DNA of 64,000 bases from Lachnospiraceae bacterium (GCA_015057625.1 SVDZ01000001.1:20689-84688), one strand, 5' to 3'; positions 27,714-37,099 are shown, counted from the first letter of the stretch. The notes: generated by a model from the letters alone, not told the origin. Program-made: numbers and translations.

Positions 27714-27980
27714 TTATTCTTCCCCCTTTAAATCACTAATCCACAACATAATCTCTTCTAAAACAGAAGCATTCAACTCATAATAAATGAACTTTCCCTC
27801 TCTGGTATCTCTTATCAGATCTGCGTCTTTAAGAACTGACAGATGCCTTGAAATACTGGCGCCGGTTACCGGAAATCTTTCAACTATTTCCCCCGCCGAC
27901 ATTCTGCCGCCTTTTAGCATTGTTAATATTTCTCTTCTGATTGGATCCGAGAGTGCCTTTAATGTATTCTGCATGGACAT
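27714..27980 (-). CDS. ArsR/SdpR-family transcriptional repressor
   Basis: 88-residue winged-helix regulator (LKALSDPIRREILTMLK at the start; recognition helix PVTGASISRHLSVLKDADL; wing TREGKFIYYEL). No metal-binding Cys pair is present, in line with the SdpR branch that is controlled by its membrane partner rather than by metal. ATG 27980 follows AGAGGTGG; the longer ORF start is unlikely. Operon with the SdpI-like gene. The dyad just upstream overlaps the expected start of transcription and is a good autoregulatory operator. Confidence 0.9.
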   Translation of the reverse strand: MSMQNTLKALSDPIRREILTMLKGGRMSAGEIVERFPVTGASISRHLSVLKDADLIRDTREGKFIYYELNASVLEEIMLWISDLKGEE

Positions 27981-28003
27981 AAAACCACCTCTTCTCATTT
28001 AAC

Positions 28004-28054
28004 ATTTAACCTAATTGTTAAATATAATATAACACCACTTTCACTTTTACGCAA
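28004..28054 (-). promoter_or_regulatory. Promoter with overlapping operator for the sdpRI-like operon
   Basis: On the minus strand TTGCGT (28049-28054), a 17-bp spacer and TATATT (28026-28031) form a promoter. The dyad ATTTAAC-CTAATT-GTTAAAT (28004-28023) lies directly downstream over the start of transcription. A further ATTTAAC half-site partly repeats beside it. Confidence 0.7.
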
Positions 28055-28120
28055 GTATCCCACAGTTATTTGCTTAATACATATAACTGTGGGACACCTT
28101 ATTATTTCTTATTTATTTGC

Positions 28121-31100
28121 TTATTTTAAATCTGAAGGTTTTGCAAGTATCTTGCCCCAATCATATTCAACTTCTTTGTATGTCGGATCAACCTTCTTCA
28201 ATATGTTGTTATACAAATACTCATGTCCTGAGTAATTGCTCATCTTAATATTCTGGTATAAATTATCTGCCACATGGAATACGCTAAATGTTCTGACATT
28301 AGTGTATCTGTATGTTCCGTCTGCAAGCTGAACATATGCTCTTACGTAGTAATTTGCAGTAAGTTCGGCAACAGTAACCTGTGTAATATTATTTGACGAC
28401 AATGTGAGAGTCATTGCATAACTCTTTGCGTCTGTCATTGTTTTTGAGTAAAGTTTATCTAACTGTCCGGCAGCTGAAGCCTGTCCGATTATTACAGTGT
28501 TGTTTGTGCTTGTAGCCAAAAGTTCTGACTCTGGTGTCACTCCAACAAGACCATAAATAATACCAAACTTCTGAACATTCTGACCATCTACTTTGTCTTT
28601 CACTGAGTAAACTGTTCTGATTCCGCCTTCAAATGATGTGCCGTTTACAGTAAATGTATTTGTGCTCATCTGGAATCCGTTTATTTCGATGTCACTTGAT
28701 ATCTTAACCTCCTGTGTCGGAGTTTCTGTTGGTTTCTCTGTAGGCGCCTCAGTTGGTGCTTCTGTTATTTTTTCTGTCGGTTTTTCCGTAGAAGTCTCTG
28801 TTGGCTCTTCTTTTTTGTCATTTCTGATAATAATTTCAAATGTATGTCCGTCTACCGCACTGTTTGCCTTGAATACTGAATATCCCTGTGGAAGACTTGT
28901 GTAAGGAAGCATAATTCCTGCACCTGCAGGCTGATTGAAGTTTGCTCCATTCAATGTAACATTTGAGTAGTCAGGCCAAATTGGCTTTGTTCCCTCTGCT
29001 ACTTTTGGAACAATGTGCACTGCTGCTTCCTGTGCCTCAAGAAGTTCGAATCCGAACTCATTGCCACCTGCTGCAACGTAGTAATCTGAGTTTCCGACTC
29101 TTGTCCATGAAAGTGAAGCGTAATCTCCATTCCATGTTGGTTCCTCTTTCACAGTTGTCTCGATTGGAATTGTAGGCTCCTGTGTTGGTGCCTGTGTGGT
29201 CACATCCTGCTGCACTTCACTAATTCTTACATTATCAAATATAAGCTTTGTTCCTGCATCCACGCCTCTTCCAAGCTCAAACATTATCTTTATTTTATCC
29301 TGAGTTACTGTGTATCTTCCCTTCAATGTAATTTTCTGGTCTGCATTTACGTTCTGATACTTTTGATCTTCTCCGCCGTTTGAGAGATCTTCCTTAATAC
29401 CTATAGAAGCAGCTTTTGTAGAATATACATCCACAGATACATCGTATGTTTTTCCTGTGCTGACATTTGTTTCATAGCTTGCCTGTACAAGCCAGTCCAC
29501 ACCTTTGTTAGCCTGATTTACTTCGAGAGTAAATGATTTGTAATCCGGAATGCAATAATATCTTCCACTTGCTGTACCATTCCATCCTCCAAAATAGCAT
29601 CCCCAGTTTCCTACATAAGCCCACTGACCCAAAACTGAATCTGTATAACCGTCTGTAGGCTTTTCTGTCTGAGTTTCTGTTGGTTTTACTGTTGGTGCAA
29701 CTGTTGGCTCCTCACCGCCAATTTTGTTAAATGTAAATGCTTCCCATGAACCTGCAACAGAATCACTTGAAGCTCTTAATTCTCCAACATTTCCTTCCAG
29801 TCCGAAATCAGCCTTAACATATTTCCCATTTGCACAGGCATATATACCGTACTGATTTCCCTGAATATTTACAAGTCTGAACTTCTCCCAATCACTTACC
29901 TGATTACTTCTAGGAAGAAGCTGGTTATTTTCATCTATAACCGCACAGACGTATTTTCCGTTTGCCACAGATTTGAATGCAACAGTTCCGTCGCCGTTGT
30001 CAACAACTTCAAGTGTCTCCCATGCTCCTCCGCAATTGTCCCTGTTTGCAACCAGCGGACTTTCTCCGCCATTTTCTGCACAGACAACTTTTGCTCCGTC
30101 ATTTCCTGTGACCTGAAGATAATAACTGCCTGCTGAAATGTTTGAGTAATCTGTTCCCGGTCCTGACACTGTACCTGAAACATATTTCTTTAATACATTG
30201 GTTATGTATGTATTCTCATAAGAAGAAGTTACTCCACTCCACTTATTGTAAATTGTGTCATAAGAATCATATTCAATATCAACCTGTTCGCCTGAATACT
30301 TCCAAAGTCCCCAGTTGTCATTTGATGTGAGAGCCTTGTATGTCCAGGTAGTCCAGTTGATGCCATTGTTGTTAAGCATCTGAAGTGCTGTATCCCATGC
30401 AGCGTCGCTGTTGAACATGTTGAACTCACCCATGTAACTTGGCACATTGTGATTCATTGCAAATATATTATTTATTTTGTTCTGCAAACTGGTAATCTGC
30501 TTATTGTCTTCATTATTATAATTGCTGTACTCATACTGATGATACTCGTACATAACGTTTGACCATCCGTAATCGTTTGGATTTGGAAGATCCCAGGAAT
30601 CCCAGGTTGCCTCCATAATGATAAGGTGATCAGGATCCTTTGCTCTGATTCTGTCATATACTCTATCATACACTCCGTAAAGAATGCTGTGGAGCTGATC
30701 TTCTCCAACACTTGAACTGTATCTGTATGTACAATAAGGTTCATTTAAAAGATCATATCCTGCAACTGCAGCATTTCCTCTGAAATGTTCAGCAATCTTT
30801 TCCCACATCTGATAATACTTTTCCTGATTTGAAGCGGCATTTCCACCAAAGAAAAACTGAGATGCTGCTTCTTTATAGTCCTGTCCGTCTACTCCGGAAT
30901 GATCACTACCGTTCTGTGAGCCGTAAGCACCATGCATATCTATAATAGTGTAAATGCCTCTTTTTGCTCCCTCTGATACAAACCAGTCAACGTAATTCCA
31001 GCAATCACTATACCAGTTTCCGTTACTGTCAACAAAATCTCTGTACCAGAGCGGAAGTCTGATAACATTAAGTCCCAAACTTGCACATCTGTCAAAATCG

Positions 31101-31462
31101 GCTGTAGTCCAAAAACTATCCATATAATGTCTTATCAAAGTTCTGGCATTTCCCTCCCCAAATCTCTGAGTCAGTACTCTCCAAATATCACTCTGATCCT
31201 TGACGTTTTGTGTCCATTTGAATGTACACATCCAATTCTCCTGCACTGACAAACTTCCGGCATTTGTTCCACGTAAATAAACAACGTTACCATTACCGTA
31301 GTTATTCTTCAAAACCTTTCCGCTTGCTTTCAGAAATGAAGAACTCTCAATTCCTGCAGCCTTTACCTGTTTAACTATAACAACAGGATTAGACACAGAA
31401 AATCCCGATGTCAGCAAAACTGCAGACATAACAATCGCAACCACTTTTTTCAATTTTCGCAT
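28121..31462 (-). CDS. Secreted multimodular GH5 cellulase with shared C-terminal module
   Basis: 1113 residues. Signal peptide about 1-35. GH5 domain about 45-430, with acid/base E241 in LLNEPY and nucleophile E346 in MGEFNMF. Then a fascin-like beta-trefoil region at about 440-585, a PTEKPT linker, a CBM4/9-like module at about 605-755, and a second beta-rich module at about 780-890 that I cannot place. A second Pro/Thr/Glu linker leads to the shared C-terminal module at about 922-1113 (EINGFQMS, IRTVYSV, YAMTLTL, ADNLYQN, HEYLYNNILKKV). Expected to cut beta-1,4-glucan (cellulose, mixed-linkage glucan or glucomannan) outside the cell. No dockerin, SLH or LPXTG is seen. A structured element and a minus-strand terminator lie 95-205 bp upstream. 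Confidence 0.93.
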   Translation of the reverse strand: MRKLKKVVAIVMSAVLLTSGFSVSNPVVIVKQVKAAGIESSSFLKASGKVLKNNYGNGNVVYLRGTNAGSLSVQENWMCTFKWTQNVKDQSDIWRVLTQRFGEGNARTLIRHYMDSFWTTADFDRCASLGLNVIRLPLWYRDFVDSNGNWYSDCWNYVDWFVSEGAKRGIYTIIDMHGAYGSQNGSDHSGVDGQDYKEAASQFFFGGNAASNQEKYYQMWEKIAEHFRGNAAVAGYDLLNEPYCTYRYSSSVGEDQLHSILYGVYDRVYDRIRAKDPDHLIIMEATWDSWDLPNPNDYGWSNVMYEYHQYEYSNYNNEDNKQITSLQNKINNIFAMNHNVPSYMGEFNMFNSDAAWDTALQMLNNNGINWTTWTYKALTSNDNWGLWKYSGEQVDIEYDSYDTIYNKWSGVTSSYENTYITNVLKKYVSGTVSGPGTDYSNISAGSYYLQVTGNDGAKVVCAENGGESPLVANRDNCGGAWETLEVVDNGDGTVAFKSVANGKYVCAVIDENNQLLPRSNQVSDWEKFRLVNIQGNQYGIYACANGKYVKADFGLEGNVGELRASSDSVAGSWEAFTFNKIGGEEPTVAPTVKPTETQTEKPTDGYTDSVLGQWAYVGNWGCYFGGWNGTASGRYYCIPDYKSFTLEVNQANKGVDWLVQASYETNVSTGKTYDVSVDVYSTKAASIGIKEDLSNGGEDQKYQNVNADQKITLKGRYTVTQDKIKIMFELGRGVDAGTKLIFDNVRISEVQQDVTTQAPTQEPTIPIETTVKEEPTWNGDYASLSWTRVGNSDYYVAAGGNEFGFELLEAQEAAVHIVPKVAEGTKPIWPDYSNVTLNGANFNQPAGAGIMLPYTSLPQGYSVFKANSAVDGHTFEIIIRNDKKEEPTETSTEKPTEKITEAPTEAPTEKPTETPTQEVKISSDIEINGFQMSTNTFTVNGTSFEGGIRTVYSVKDKVDGQNVQKFGIIYGLVGVTPESELLATSTNNTVIIGQASAAGQLDKLYSKTMTDAKSYAMTLTLSSNNITQVTVAELTANYYVRAYVQLADGTYRYTNVRTFSVFHVADNLYQNIKMSNYSGHEYLYNNILKKVDPTYKEVEYDWGKILAKPSDLK

Positions 31463-31556
31463 TAATCTTCTCCTTCAATTTAATATTTGCGTTTTCCCCT
31501 TATTTAGAATTTCCGTTCCTAAATGCCGATATATATTTTAACATACAAAAGCCATT

Positions 31557-31598
31557 AAAAAAAGATGCTGTTGCATTATATTTTTATGCGACAGCACC
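31557..31598 (-). terminator. Intrinsic terminator upstream of the GH5 gene (possible attenuator)
   Basis: On the minus strand, TGCTGTCGCAT pairs with ATGCAACAGCA (one G-U) and is followed by seven T (31557-31563). No annotated minus-strand gene precedes it, so it would end either a small RNA or the leader of the GH5 mRNA. It lies about 20 nt beyond the structured motif at 31618-31670. Confidence 0.75.
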
Positions 31599-31617
31599 TT
31601 TCTCTGCGCATTTCTGT

Positions 31618-31670
31618 AATCCTCATGGAGCATATATCAGATGTGAGATTGGACTCCCACTGATATTATT
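31618..31670. ncRNA. Conserved structured element, copy A
   Basis: Shows strong similarity in sequence and layout to 42535-42590. The order is AATCC, a tiny hairpin (CTC-ATG-GAG), a TATA spacer, and a 7-bp stem ATATCAG/CTGATAT (31634-31640 with 31660-31666) enclosing the identical ten bases GAGATTGGAC (31645-31654). Stem bases differ between the copies but keep pairing. On the minus strand it is followed by a terminator and then the GH5 gene. The strand is not certain and I do not recognise a known riboswitch class. Confidence 0.5.
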
Positions 31671-31720
31671 TCTGTTATATGAACGTTCTTCATATCGCTT
31701 TTTATTTCTTATTTTAAATA

Positions 31721-31749
31721 GTGACAATTATTTAACGATATGCTATACT
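31721..31749 (+). promoter_or_regulatory. Predicted sigma-A promoter for the NfnAB-type operon
   Basis: GTGACA (31721-31726), 17-bp spacer and TATACT (31744-31749), about 60 bp before the ATG at 31810. Confidence 0.65.
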
Positions 31750-31809
31750 GAAACGTAATGACGTCAAAAATCAACGTTTTTGATATTTCATATTATTAAG
31801 GAGAGTCAT

Positions 31810-32667
31810 ATGTATAAGATTTTAAGAAAAAAACAGCTTAATGAAAATGTTTGTCTTATGGACATTGAGGCACCTTTCATTGCAAAGAAAGCAAAAGCCG
31901 GACAGTTCATTATCTTCAGAGTAGATGAGTACGGCGAAAGAGTACCTCTCACTATTTCAGATACTAATCCTGAAACAGGTGCGGTTACTATTATTTTCCA
32001 GATTGTAGGAAGATCTACAATGGTTCTTTCTCAGTTAAACGAAGGCGACGCTATTTTAGATTTCGTTGGTCCTCTCGGAACAGCTACTGAATTAGAAGGA
32101 TACAAGAACGTATGTGTAATCGGTGGTGGTGTTGGTAATGCTATCGCATTCCCATCAGCAAAAGCTCTTTTCAAGAACGGAGCTCACGTAGATGTTATTG
32201 CAGGTTTCAGAAGCAAAGACATCGTTATCCTTGAAGATGAATTTAAAGAAGTATGTGACAACCTTTTCATTACAACAGATGATGGTACATATGGTGAGAA
32301 GGGATTTGTTACTAACAAACTCCAGAGCCTTATCGATGCAGGTAACAACTATGATTTAGTTATCGCTATCGGTCCTGTACCAATGATGAAGTTCGTTTCT
32401 GCTGTAACAAAACCATACAACATTAAGACATTAGTTTCTTTAAATCCTATTATGATAGATGGAACAGGTATGTGCGGTGGATGCCGTGTTACTGTAGGCG
32501 GTGAGATTAAGTTTGCCTGTGTTGACGGTCCTGACTTTGACGGACATCAGGTAGATTACGATGAACTTATGAAACGTAACTCTACATACAGAACAAAGGA
32601 AACTCACGACAGAGAAAACTGCCGTATGTACAAAGCTGCAGATGCAGTTACAGGAGGTGCACAGTAA
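31810..32667 (+). CDS. NfnA/SudB-like FAD/NAD-binding subunit
   Basis: 285-residue flavoprotein of the ferredoxin-NADP reductase type. FAD-binding motif RVPLTISD is near residue 52 and the NAD-binding GGGVGNAIAFP near 104. C-terminal Cys ligands for a [2Fe-2S] cluster lie in GTGMCGGCRV and FACVDGP, about 226-246. With the downstream GltA/NfnB-like protein it forms the pair that in Clostridia and Thermotoga works as electron-bifurcating NADH-dependent ferredoxin:NADP oxidoreductase, or as sulfide dehydrogenase. ATG 31810 follows AAGGAG; the TTG at 31780 gives an unsupported extension. The stop overlaps the next ATG by one base. Confidence 0.88.
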   Translation: MYKILRKKQLNENVCLMDIEAPFIAKKAKAGQFIIFRVDEYGERVPLTISDTNPETGAVTIIFQIVGRSTMVLSQLNEGDAILDFVGPLGTATELEGYKNVCVIGGGVGNAIAFPSAKALFKNGAHVDVIAGFRSKDIVILEDEFKEVCDNLFITTDDGTYGEKGFVTNKLQSLIDAGNNYDLVIAIGPVPMMKFVSAVTKPYNIKTLVSLNPIMIDGTGMCGGCRVTVGGEIKFACVDGPDFDGHQVDYDELMKRNSTYRTKETHDRENCRMYKAADAVTGGAQ

Positions 32668-34055
32668 TGCCAAATATGTCATTAACAAAGGTTCCAATGC
32701 CTGAGCAGGAGCCAAATGTAAGAAATAAAAATTTTGATGAAGTTGCCATGGGTTACACAGCTGAGATGGCAATCGAGGAAGCTACACGTTGTCTTAACTG
32801 TAAACACAAACCATGTGTAAACGGATGTCCTGTTAACGTTAGAATTCCTGAATTCGTTGAGCAGGTTGCTGCAGGCGAATTTGAGAAAGCTTACGAGATC
32901 ATCACAAGCACAAACGGACTTCCTGCTGTATGCGGACGTGTTTGTCCACAGGAATCACAGTGTGAGGGTAACTGTGTTCGCGGTATCAAGGGCGAGCCTG
33001 TTGCTATCGGAAGACTTGAGAGATTCTGTGCTGATTACCATATGGCAAACAGCCATGCATCAGCTACAAAGCCAGAGAGCAACGGAATCAAAGTTGCTGT
33101 TATAGGCGCAGGTCCTTCAGGACTTACATGTGCTGCTGACCTTGCAAAGAAGGGATACGAAGTTACAATCTTCGAAGCATTCCACAAAGCCGGCGGTGTT
33201 TTGGTTTATGGTATTCCTGAGTTCAGACTTCCAAAAGCAATTGTTCAGAAAGAAATTGACAACCTTACAAACCTTGGTGTTGAAATCAAGACTAACATGG
33301 TTATCGGTAAGGTTCTCTCTATAGATGAGATTTTCGAAATGGGTTACAAAGCATGTTTCGTAGGTTCAGGTGCAGGTCTTCCTTCATTCATGGGAATCGA
33401 AGGCGAAGCATTAATCGGTGTTTACTCTGCAAACGAGTACCTTACACGTGCAAACCTTATGAAGGCTTACCTTCCTGAATACGACACACCTGTTATGAAG
33501 AGCAAGAGCGTAGCAGTTGTTGGTGGTGGTAACGTAGCAATGGATGCAGCAAGAACAGCTAAGCGTCTTGGTGCTGAAAATGTATACATTGTTTACCGTC
33601 GTGGTATGGAAGAAATGCCAGCAAGAAAAGAAGAAATCCATCACGCAATCGAAGAGGGAATCATCTTCAAAAACCTTAACAACCCTGTTAAGTTAATCGG
33701 CGACGAAGAAGGTCGTGTAGCAAAGATGGAATGTATCGAGATGGAACTCGGTGAGCCTGATGCTTCAGGAAGAAGACGTCCAATCGAAAAAGAAGGAAGT
33801 AACTTCTTACTTGATGTTGATACAGTAATCATGTCAATCGGTACTTCACCAAACCCACTTATCAGATCTACTACAGAAGGTCTTGAAGCCAACAAGCGTG
33901 GTTGCTTAGTTGTTAACGAAGATACACTTCAGACAACGAGAGAAGGAATCTACGCAGGTGGTGATGCCGTAACAGGTGCAGCTACAGTTATCCTTGCAAT
34001 GGGTGCAGGTAAGCAGGCAGCTGAGAGCATTGACAACTACTTACAGAATAAATAA
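32667..34055 (+). CDS. gltA: NfnB/GltA-like NADPH oxidoreductase subunit
   Basis: 462 residues, homologous to the small subunit of glutamate synthase. An N-terminal four-Cys [4Fe-4S] domain is present (CLNCKHKPCVNGCP and CGRVCPQESQCEGNC). FAD-binding GAGPSGLTCAADLAKKG is near residue 144, NADPH-binding GGGNVAMDAARTAKR near 287, and the closing GDAVTGAATVILAMGAGK motif at the C-terminus. No glutamate synthase large subunit is nearby. Partnership with the NfnA-like protein encoded immediately upstream, and hence a role balancing NADH, NADPH and ferredoxin, is more likely than glutamate synthesis. Databases usually label it gltA; nfnB is the alternative. Confidence 0.9.
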   Translation: MPNMSLTKVPMPEQEPNVRNKNFDEVAMGYTAEMAIEEATRCLNCKHKPCVNGCPVNVRIPEFVEQVAAGEFEKAYEIITSTNGLPAVCGRVCPQESQCEGNCVRGIKGEPVAIGRLERFCADYHMANSHASATKPESNGIKVAVIGAGPSGLTCAADLAKKGYEVTIFEAFHKAGGVLVYGIPEFRLPKAIVQKEIDNLTNLGVEIKTNMVIGKVLSIDEIFEMGYKACFVGSGAGLPSFMGIEGEALIGVYSANEYLTRANLMKAYLPEYDTPVMKSKSVAVVGGGNVAMDAARTAKRLGAENVYIVYRRGMEEMPARKEEIHHAIEEGIIFKNLNNPVKLIGDEEGRVAKMECIEMELGEPDASGRRRPIEKEGSNFLLDVDTVIMSIGTSPNPLIRSTTEGLEANKRGCLVVNEDTLQTTREGIYAGGDAVTGAATVILAMGAGKQAAESIDNYLQNK

Positions 34056-34066
34056 TTAATTTCAAT

Positions 34067-34100
34067 AAAAAATAAGAGCGGTTTTCCGCTCTTATTTTTT
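34067..34100 (+). terminator. Terminator after the NfnAB-type operon
   Basis: AAATAAGAGCGG and CCGCTCTTATTT form a perfect stem with a TTTT loop, followed by a T-run. Confidence 0.93.
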
Positions 34101-34157
34101 TACCTCAATTAACTCCAAGGAAATTCTTTATATCTTCCGCAAGGCGCACTAAAAATA

Positions 34158-34181
34158 TCGGGTAGGATGATTCCTACCCGA
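34158..34181 (-). terminator. Terminator after the ECF S / DUF436 pair
   Basis: TCGGGTAGGA and TCCTACCCGA form a perfect 10-bp stem. On the minus strand it is followed by TATTTTTA, downstream of the DUF436 gene. Confidence 0.85.
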
Positions 34182-34200
34182 CTTCAAAATCTACTATATA

Positions 34201-34746
34201 TTACATTAATTTTTCGTTGTAAACTGCTCTCTCCCCACCGATAAATTTTGCTCTGGTTCTGGCCGCCAATACGTTTGCCTCACCGATTTTATTGTGGGTA
34301 AGTTTCACAGGTACTGCCACTTTCTTAAGGTGCATTCCGATGAGCGTACCGCCAATATCAATTCCGGCATCTGCTTTGATTTCTTCTACCATAACCGGCT
34401 GACTAAATGTTTTGTAAGCTGTTGTTCCAAACGAACCTCCTGCCTTTGGCTGAGGCACTACATTGACATATTCAGAAAAAGGAACTGCTGTTTTTTCCAC
34501 GACAATAGCTCTGTTTAAGTGTTCACAACACTGAGCCGCAAGATATATTCCTCTCTTTGAAGTCTCCTCATAAATCCCTGCAAAAAGCTGTTGTGCAACT
34601 TCTAAATTAGAATTAGTACCTATCACATCACCGCAAACTTCACTCGATGAACAGCCTACCACAAGAATCTGTCCCTCAGTAAGTCCTGCTTTTTCTATTA
34701 TTTCTACTGCAACTTCTTTTGCCTGATTTTTTATTTCCTCGTACAT
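34201..34746 (-). CDS. DUF436 / TIGR01440-family protein
   Basis: 181 residues, cytosolic. The family patterns VVGCSSSEVCGDVIGTNSN near residue 28 and QCCEHLNRA near 93 are clear, as are PQPKAGGSFG and GIDIGGTLIGMHLKKVAVP. Conserved Cys and Glu suggest an enzyme, but no activity is established that I know of. Its start lies 12 bp downstream of the ECF S-component stop, so the two are likely co-transcribed. Confidence 0.93.
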   Translation of the reverse strand: MYEEIKNQAKEVAVEIIEKAGLTEGQILVVGCSSSEVCGDVIGTNSNLEVAQQLFAGIYEETSKRGIYLAAQCCEHLNRAIVVEKTAVPFSEYVNVVPQPKAGGSFGTTAYKTFSQPVMVEEIKADAGIDIGGTLIGMHLKKVAVPVKLTHNKIGEANVLAARTRAKFIGGERAVYNEKLM

Positions 34747-34758
34747 GTTTGTTATCTC

Positions 34759-35295
34759 CTACTGAATCACATTAATTTTTTTTAAAACTCTGTTTGATTC
34801 CATCACTCTTACCACAATTACCCCCAAAACAAGGCATGTTGCGCCTTGAGAAATATTACTTGGAATTGATGCTGCCGCTGCCAATCCATAACCGAGCGCA
34901 AAGGCTTCATAAAGGAAATAACCTGCGACCATTACAGTCTCTGCCACTAATCCGCTAATTACAAATGCAACTGTCTTATTAATTTTTGTATTGCTTAATA
35001 CTCTAAAAATTAGATATGCTGCAATAGCCATCAACGCCTTTATCACAAATGTTCCCGGAACATATGACGCATATCCAGCCAATAAATCAGCCAATGCCGA
35101 ACCTATTCCCGCTGCCAGCATTCCATAAGCGCCACCGATTAACCATGCGCACAATAGAACTACGGCATCTCCGATATTTACATAACCGTTAGTCCCAAAA
35201 GTAGGAATTCTGATAATCATAGTCGCCACACAACAGATAGCTGCAAACATTGCTGATACTGCTATTTTCTGGTTCCTGTTTTTTAAAACTAACAT
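34759..35295 (-). CDS. ECF transporter S component
   Basis: 178 residues with five to six helices, the size and shape of substrate-binding S components of energy-coupling factor vitamin transporters. The N-terminal helix has the AxxxA-type motif (AVSAMFAAICCVATM) used to contact EcfT, and the GYVNIGDAVVLL and LADLLAGYASY patterns are typical. Substrate unknown; the context gives only the DUF436 protein. No EcfA or EcfT genes are nearby, so it would use a shared energising module. A TATAAT (35319-35324, minus) lies upstream; the -35 is unclear. Confidence 0.88.
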   Translation of the reverse strand: MLVLKNRNQKIAVSAMFAAICCVATMIIRIPTFGTNGYVNIGDAVVLLCAWLIGGAYGMLAAGIGSALADLLAGYASYVPGTFVIKALMAIAAYLIFRVLSNTKINKTVAFVISGLVAETVMVAGYFLYEAFALGYGLAAAASIPSNISQGATCLVLGVIVVRVMESNRVLKKINVIQ

Positions 35296-35469
35296 ATAAT
35301 CACCTCTTTACTTTGTATATTATAATTTTGAATCACTTCGCAATAACAATTTTACAATGCTATTTTCTATTTTTCAATAGAGGATTAAATAATGGCAATT
35401 TCAATTATTTATTGCAGGCGATTACTGTCAGTTTTTGAACAATTAATGACAATAAATTTATACAGCCTT

Positions 35470-36963
35470 TTACTCGTTAGCATAAACAAGAGCACATTTA
35501 ACTGCTCGGTGCCAGCCCTTTATCTTTTCATCCACCAATTTTGAATCCATAATATTGCTGAATGTTCTGCTAATCTTTAAGTTATTCTTCAATTCATCTC
35601 TGTCCTTCCAGTATCCTGATGCCAATCCTGCCAAATAGGCTGCCCCCAGCCCAGTGGTCTCAATCACTACAGGTCTGCTGACTTTCTTCTTTAGTATATT
35701 CGACTGGAACTGAAGTAAGAAGTCATTTGCACTTGCTCCTCCATCCACTTTGATATCTTTGATTTTTGTTCCAAGATCCTGCTCCATTGCCATAAGCACA
35801 TCATATGTCTGGTAAGCTAAAGACTCAAGTGTCGCTCTGATAAGCTGTGCCTTTCCGCTGCCTCTGGTAAGTCCCACAATAATTCCTCTTGCATCCTGCT
35901 GCCAGTACGGAGCTCCCAGTCCTGTAAATGCCGGAACCACATAAACTCCGTCTGTATCTTCTATACGATTTGCATACTCCTCAGACTGTGGTGCATTATC
36001 TATTATTTTCAGTTCATCTCTCAACCATTGAATTGCAGCACCGGCGATAAACACACTTCCCTCCAATGCATAATCCACATCATCGCTGTCGGAAGCAGCA
36101 ATTGTGGTGAGGAGTCCGTTACTTGAACTAACCGTTTTCTTTCCTGTATTCATAAGAAGGAAGCAGCCTGTTCCATATGTATTCTTTACATCGCCCTCCT
36201 CAAAACAACACTGGCCAAACAATGCCGCCTGCTGGTCTCCTGCCACCCCGCAGATTGGAACTTTTGCCCCGAATAAACTCTCATCAGTATATCCAAACAA
36301 ACCGCTTGAGGGCTTGACCTCCGGAAGCATTTCCTCAGGAATTGCAAGTTTCTTTGTCAATTCTTTATCCCACTCCAAACTGTGAATATTAAAAATCATA
36401 GTTCTCGATGCATTAGTGTAGTCCGTGGCGTGAATTGTTCCTCCGCTAAGTTTCCACATAAGCCATGTATCCACAGTTCCGAATAACAAATCTCCCTGCT
36501 TTGCTCTCTCTCTGCTACCTTTCACATTATCAAGAATCCATTTCACCTTACTGCCCGAAAAGTAAGCGTCCGGAAGCAATCCTGTTTTTTCCTTTATCTC
36601 ATCTGCCATTCCCTGAGCAACCAGTTTATCAATAATGCCGGCAGTTCTTCTACATTGCCATACAATAGCATTATAAACAGGCTTTCCCGAATATTTATCC
36701 CAAACGATTGTAGTCTCTCTCTGGTTTGTGATTCCGATTGAATCAATCTGTTTTGGAGACACATTTGCCTTGTCCATTACAATTTTCATAGCTTCATACT
36801 GAGAAAGCCATATTTTTTCCGGATTGTGTTCAACCCATCCCGGCTTAGGATAAATCTGCTCGAACTCAACATTCTCCTGACAAACAATCTCACCTTTCTT
36901 ATTAAATAAAATGCATCTTGAACTGGTAGTTCCCTGATCAAGTGCCATTACATACTTCTCCAT
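35470..36963 (-). CDS. glpK: Glycerol kinase
   Basis: Phosphorylates glycerol to glycerol-3-phosphate in the cytosol. 497 residues, normal length. FGGY-family motifs are [12 protein letters not shown] at the N-terminus, the GYTDESLFG block, [13 protein letters not shown], the TGLGAPYW loop and a C-terminal [12 protein letters not shown]. It stands alone with no glpF or glpD beside it. The dyad ATTAC-GT-GTAAT lies at 36992-37003 in its leader region. No cre box is evident. Confidence 0.96.
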   Translation of the reverse strand: MEKYVMALDQGTTSSRCILFNKKGEIVCQENVEFEQIYPKPGWVEHNPEKIWLSQYEAMKIVMDKANVSPKQIDSIGITNQRETTIVWDKYSGKPVYNAIVWQCRRTAGIIDKLVAQGMADEIKEKTGLLPDAYFSGSKVKWILDNVKGSRERAKQGDLLFGTVDTWLMWKLSGGTIHATDYTNASRTMIFNIHSLEWDKELTKKLAIPEEMLPEVKPSSGLFGYTDESLFGAKVPICGVAGDQQAALFGQCCFEEGDVKNTYGTGCFLLMNTGKKTVSSSNGLLTTIAASDSDDVDYALEGSVFIAGAAIQWLRDELKIIDNAPQSEEYANRIEDTDGVYVVPAFTGLGAPYWQQDARGIIVGLTRGSGKAQLIRATLESLAYQTYDVLMAMEQDLGTKIKDIKVDGGASANDFLLQFQSNILKKKVSRPVVIETTGLGAAYLAGLASGYWKDRDELKNNLKISRTFSNIMDSKLVDEKIKGWHRAVKCALVYANE

Positions 36964-37037
36964 ATACTATAACTTCTCCTCTCATAAACTAATTACGTGT
37001 AATACAGATATTGGAAATTCTAACCATACTTTATCAT

Positions 37038-37099
37038 GAATGCAAGGACACAAAGTGGCCTTGCATTCAAACAATCGAGTAGGCTTTCGCCTACTCGAT
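37038..37099 (-). terminator. Tandem hairpins after the propeller-like secreted protein gene
   Basis: Two perfect stem-loops, ATCGAGTAGGC/GCCTACTCGAT (37074-37099) and GAATGCAAGG/CCTTGCATTC (37038-37068), lie just after the gene that stops at 37115. U-runs are weak (TTGTTTG after the first), so termination is likely but not certain. Confidence 0.6.

Larger units (their letters stand above)
31463..31809. other. Divergent intergenic region with structured elements
   Basis: 347 bp between the GH5 gene (minus) and the NfnA-like gene (plus). It holds a minus-strand terminator (31557-31598), a conserved structured motif (31618-31670), a GAACGTTC palindrome (31681-31688) and the plus promoter (31721-31749). 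No ORF with support. Confidence 0.7.
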
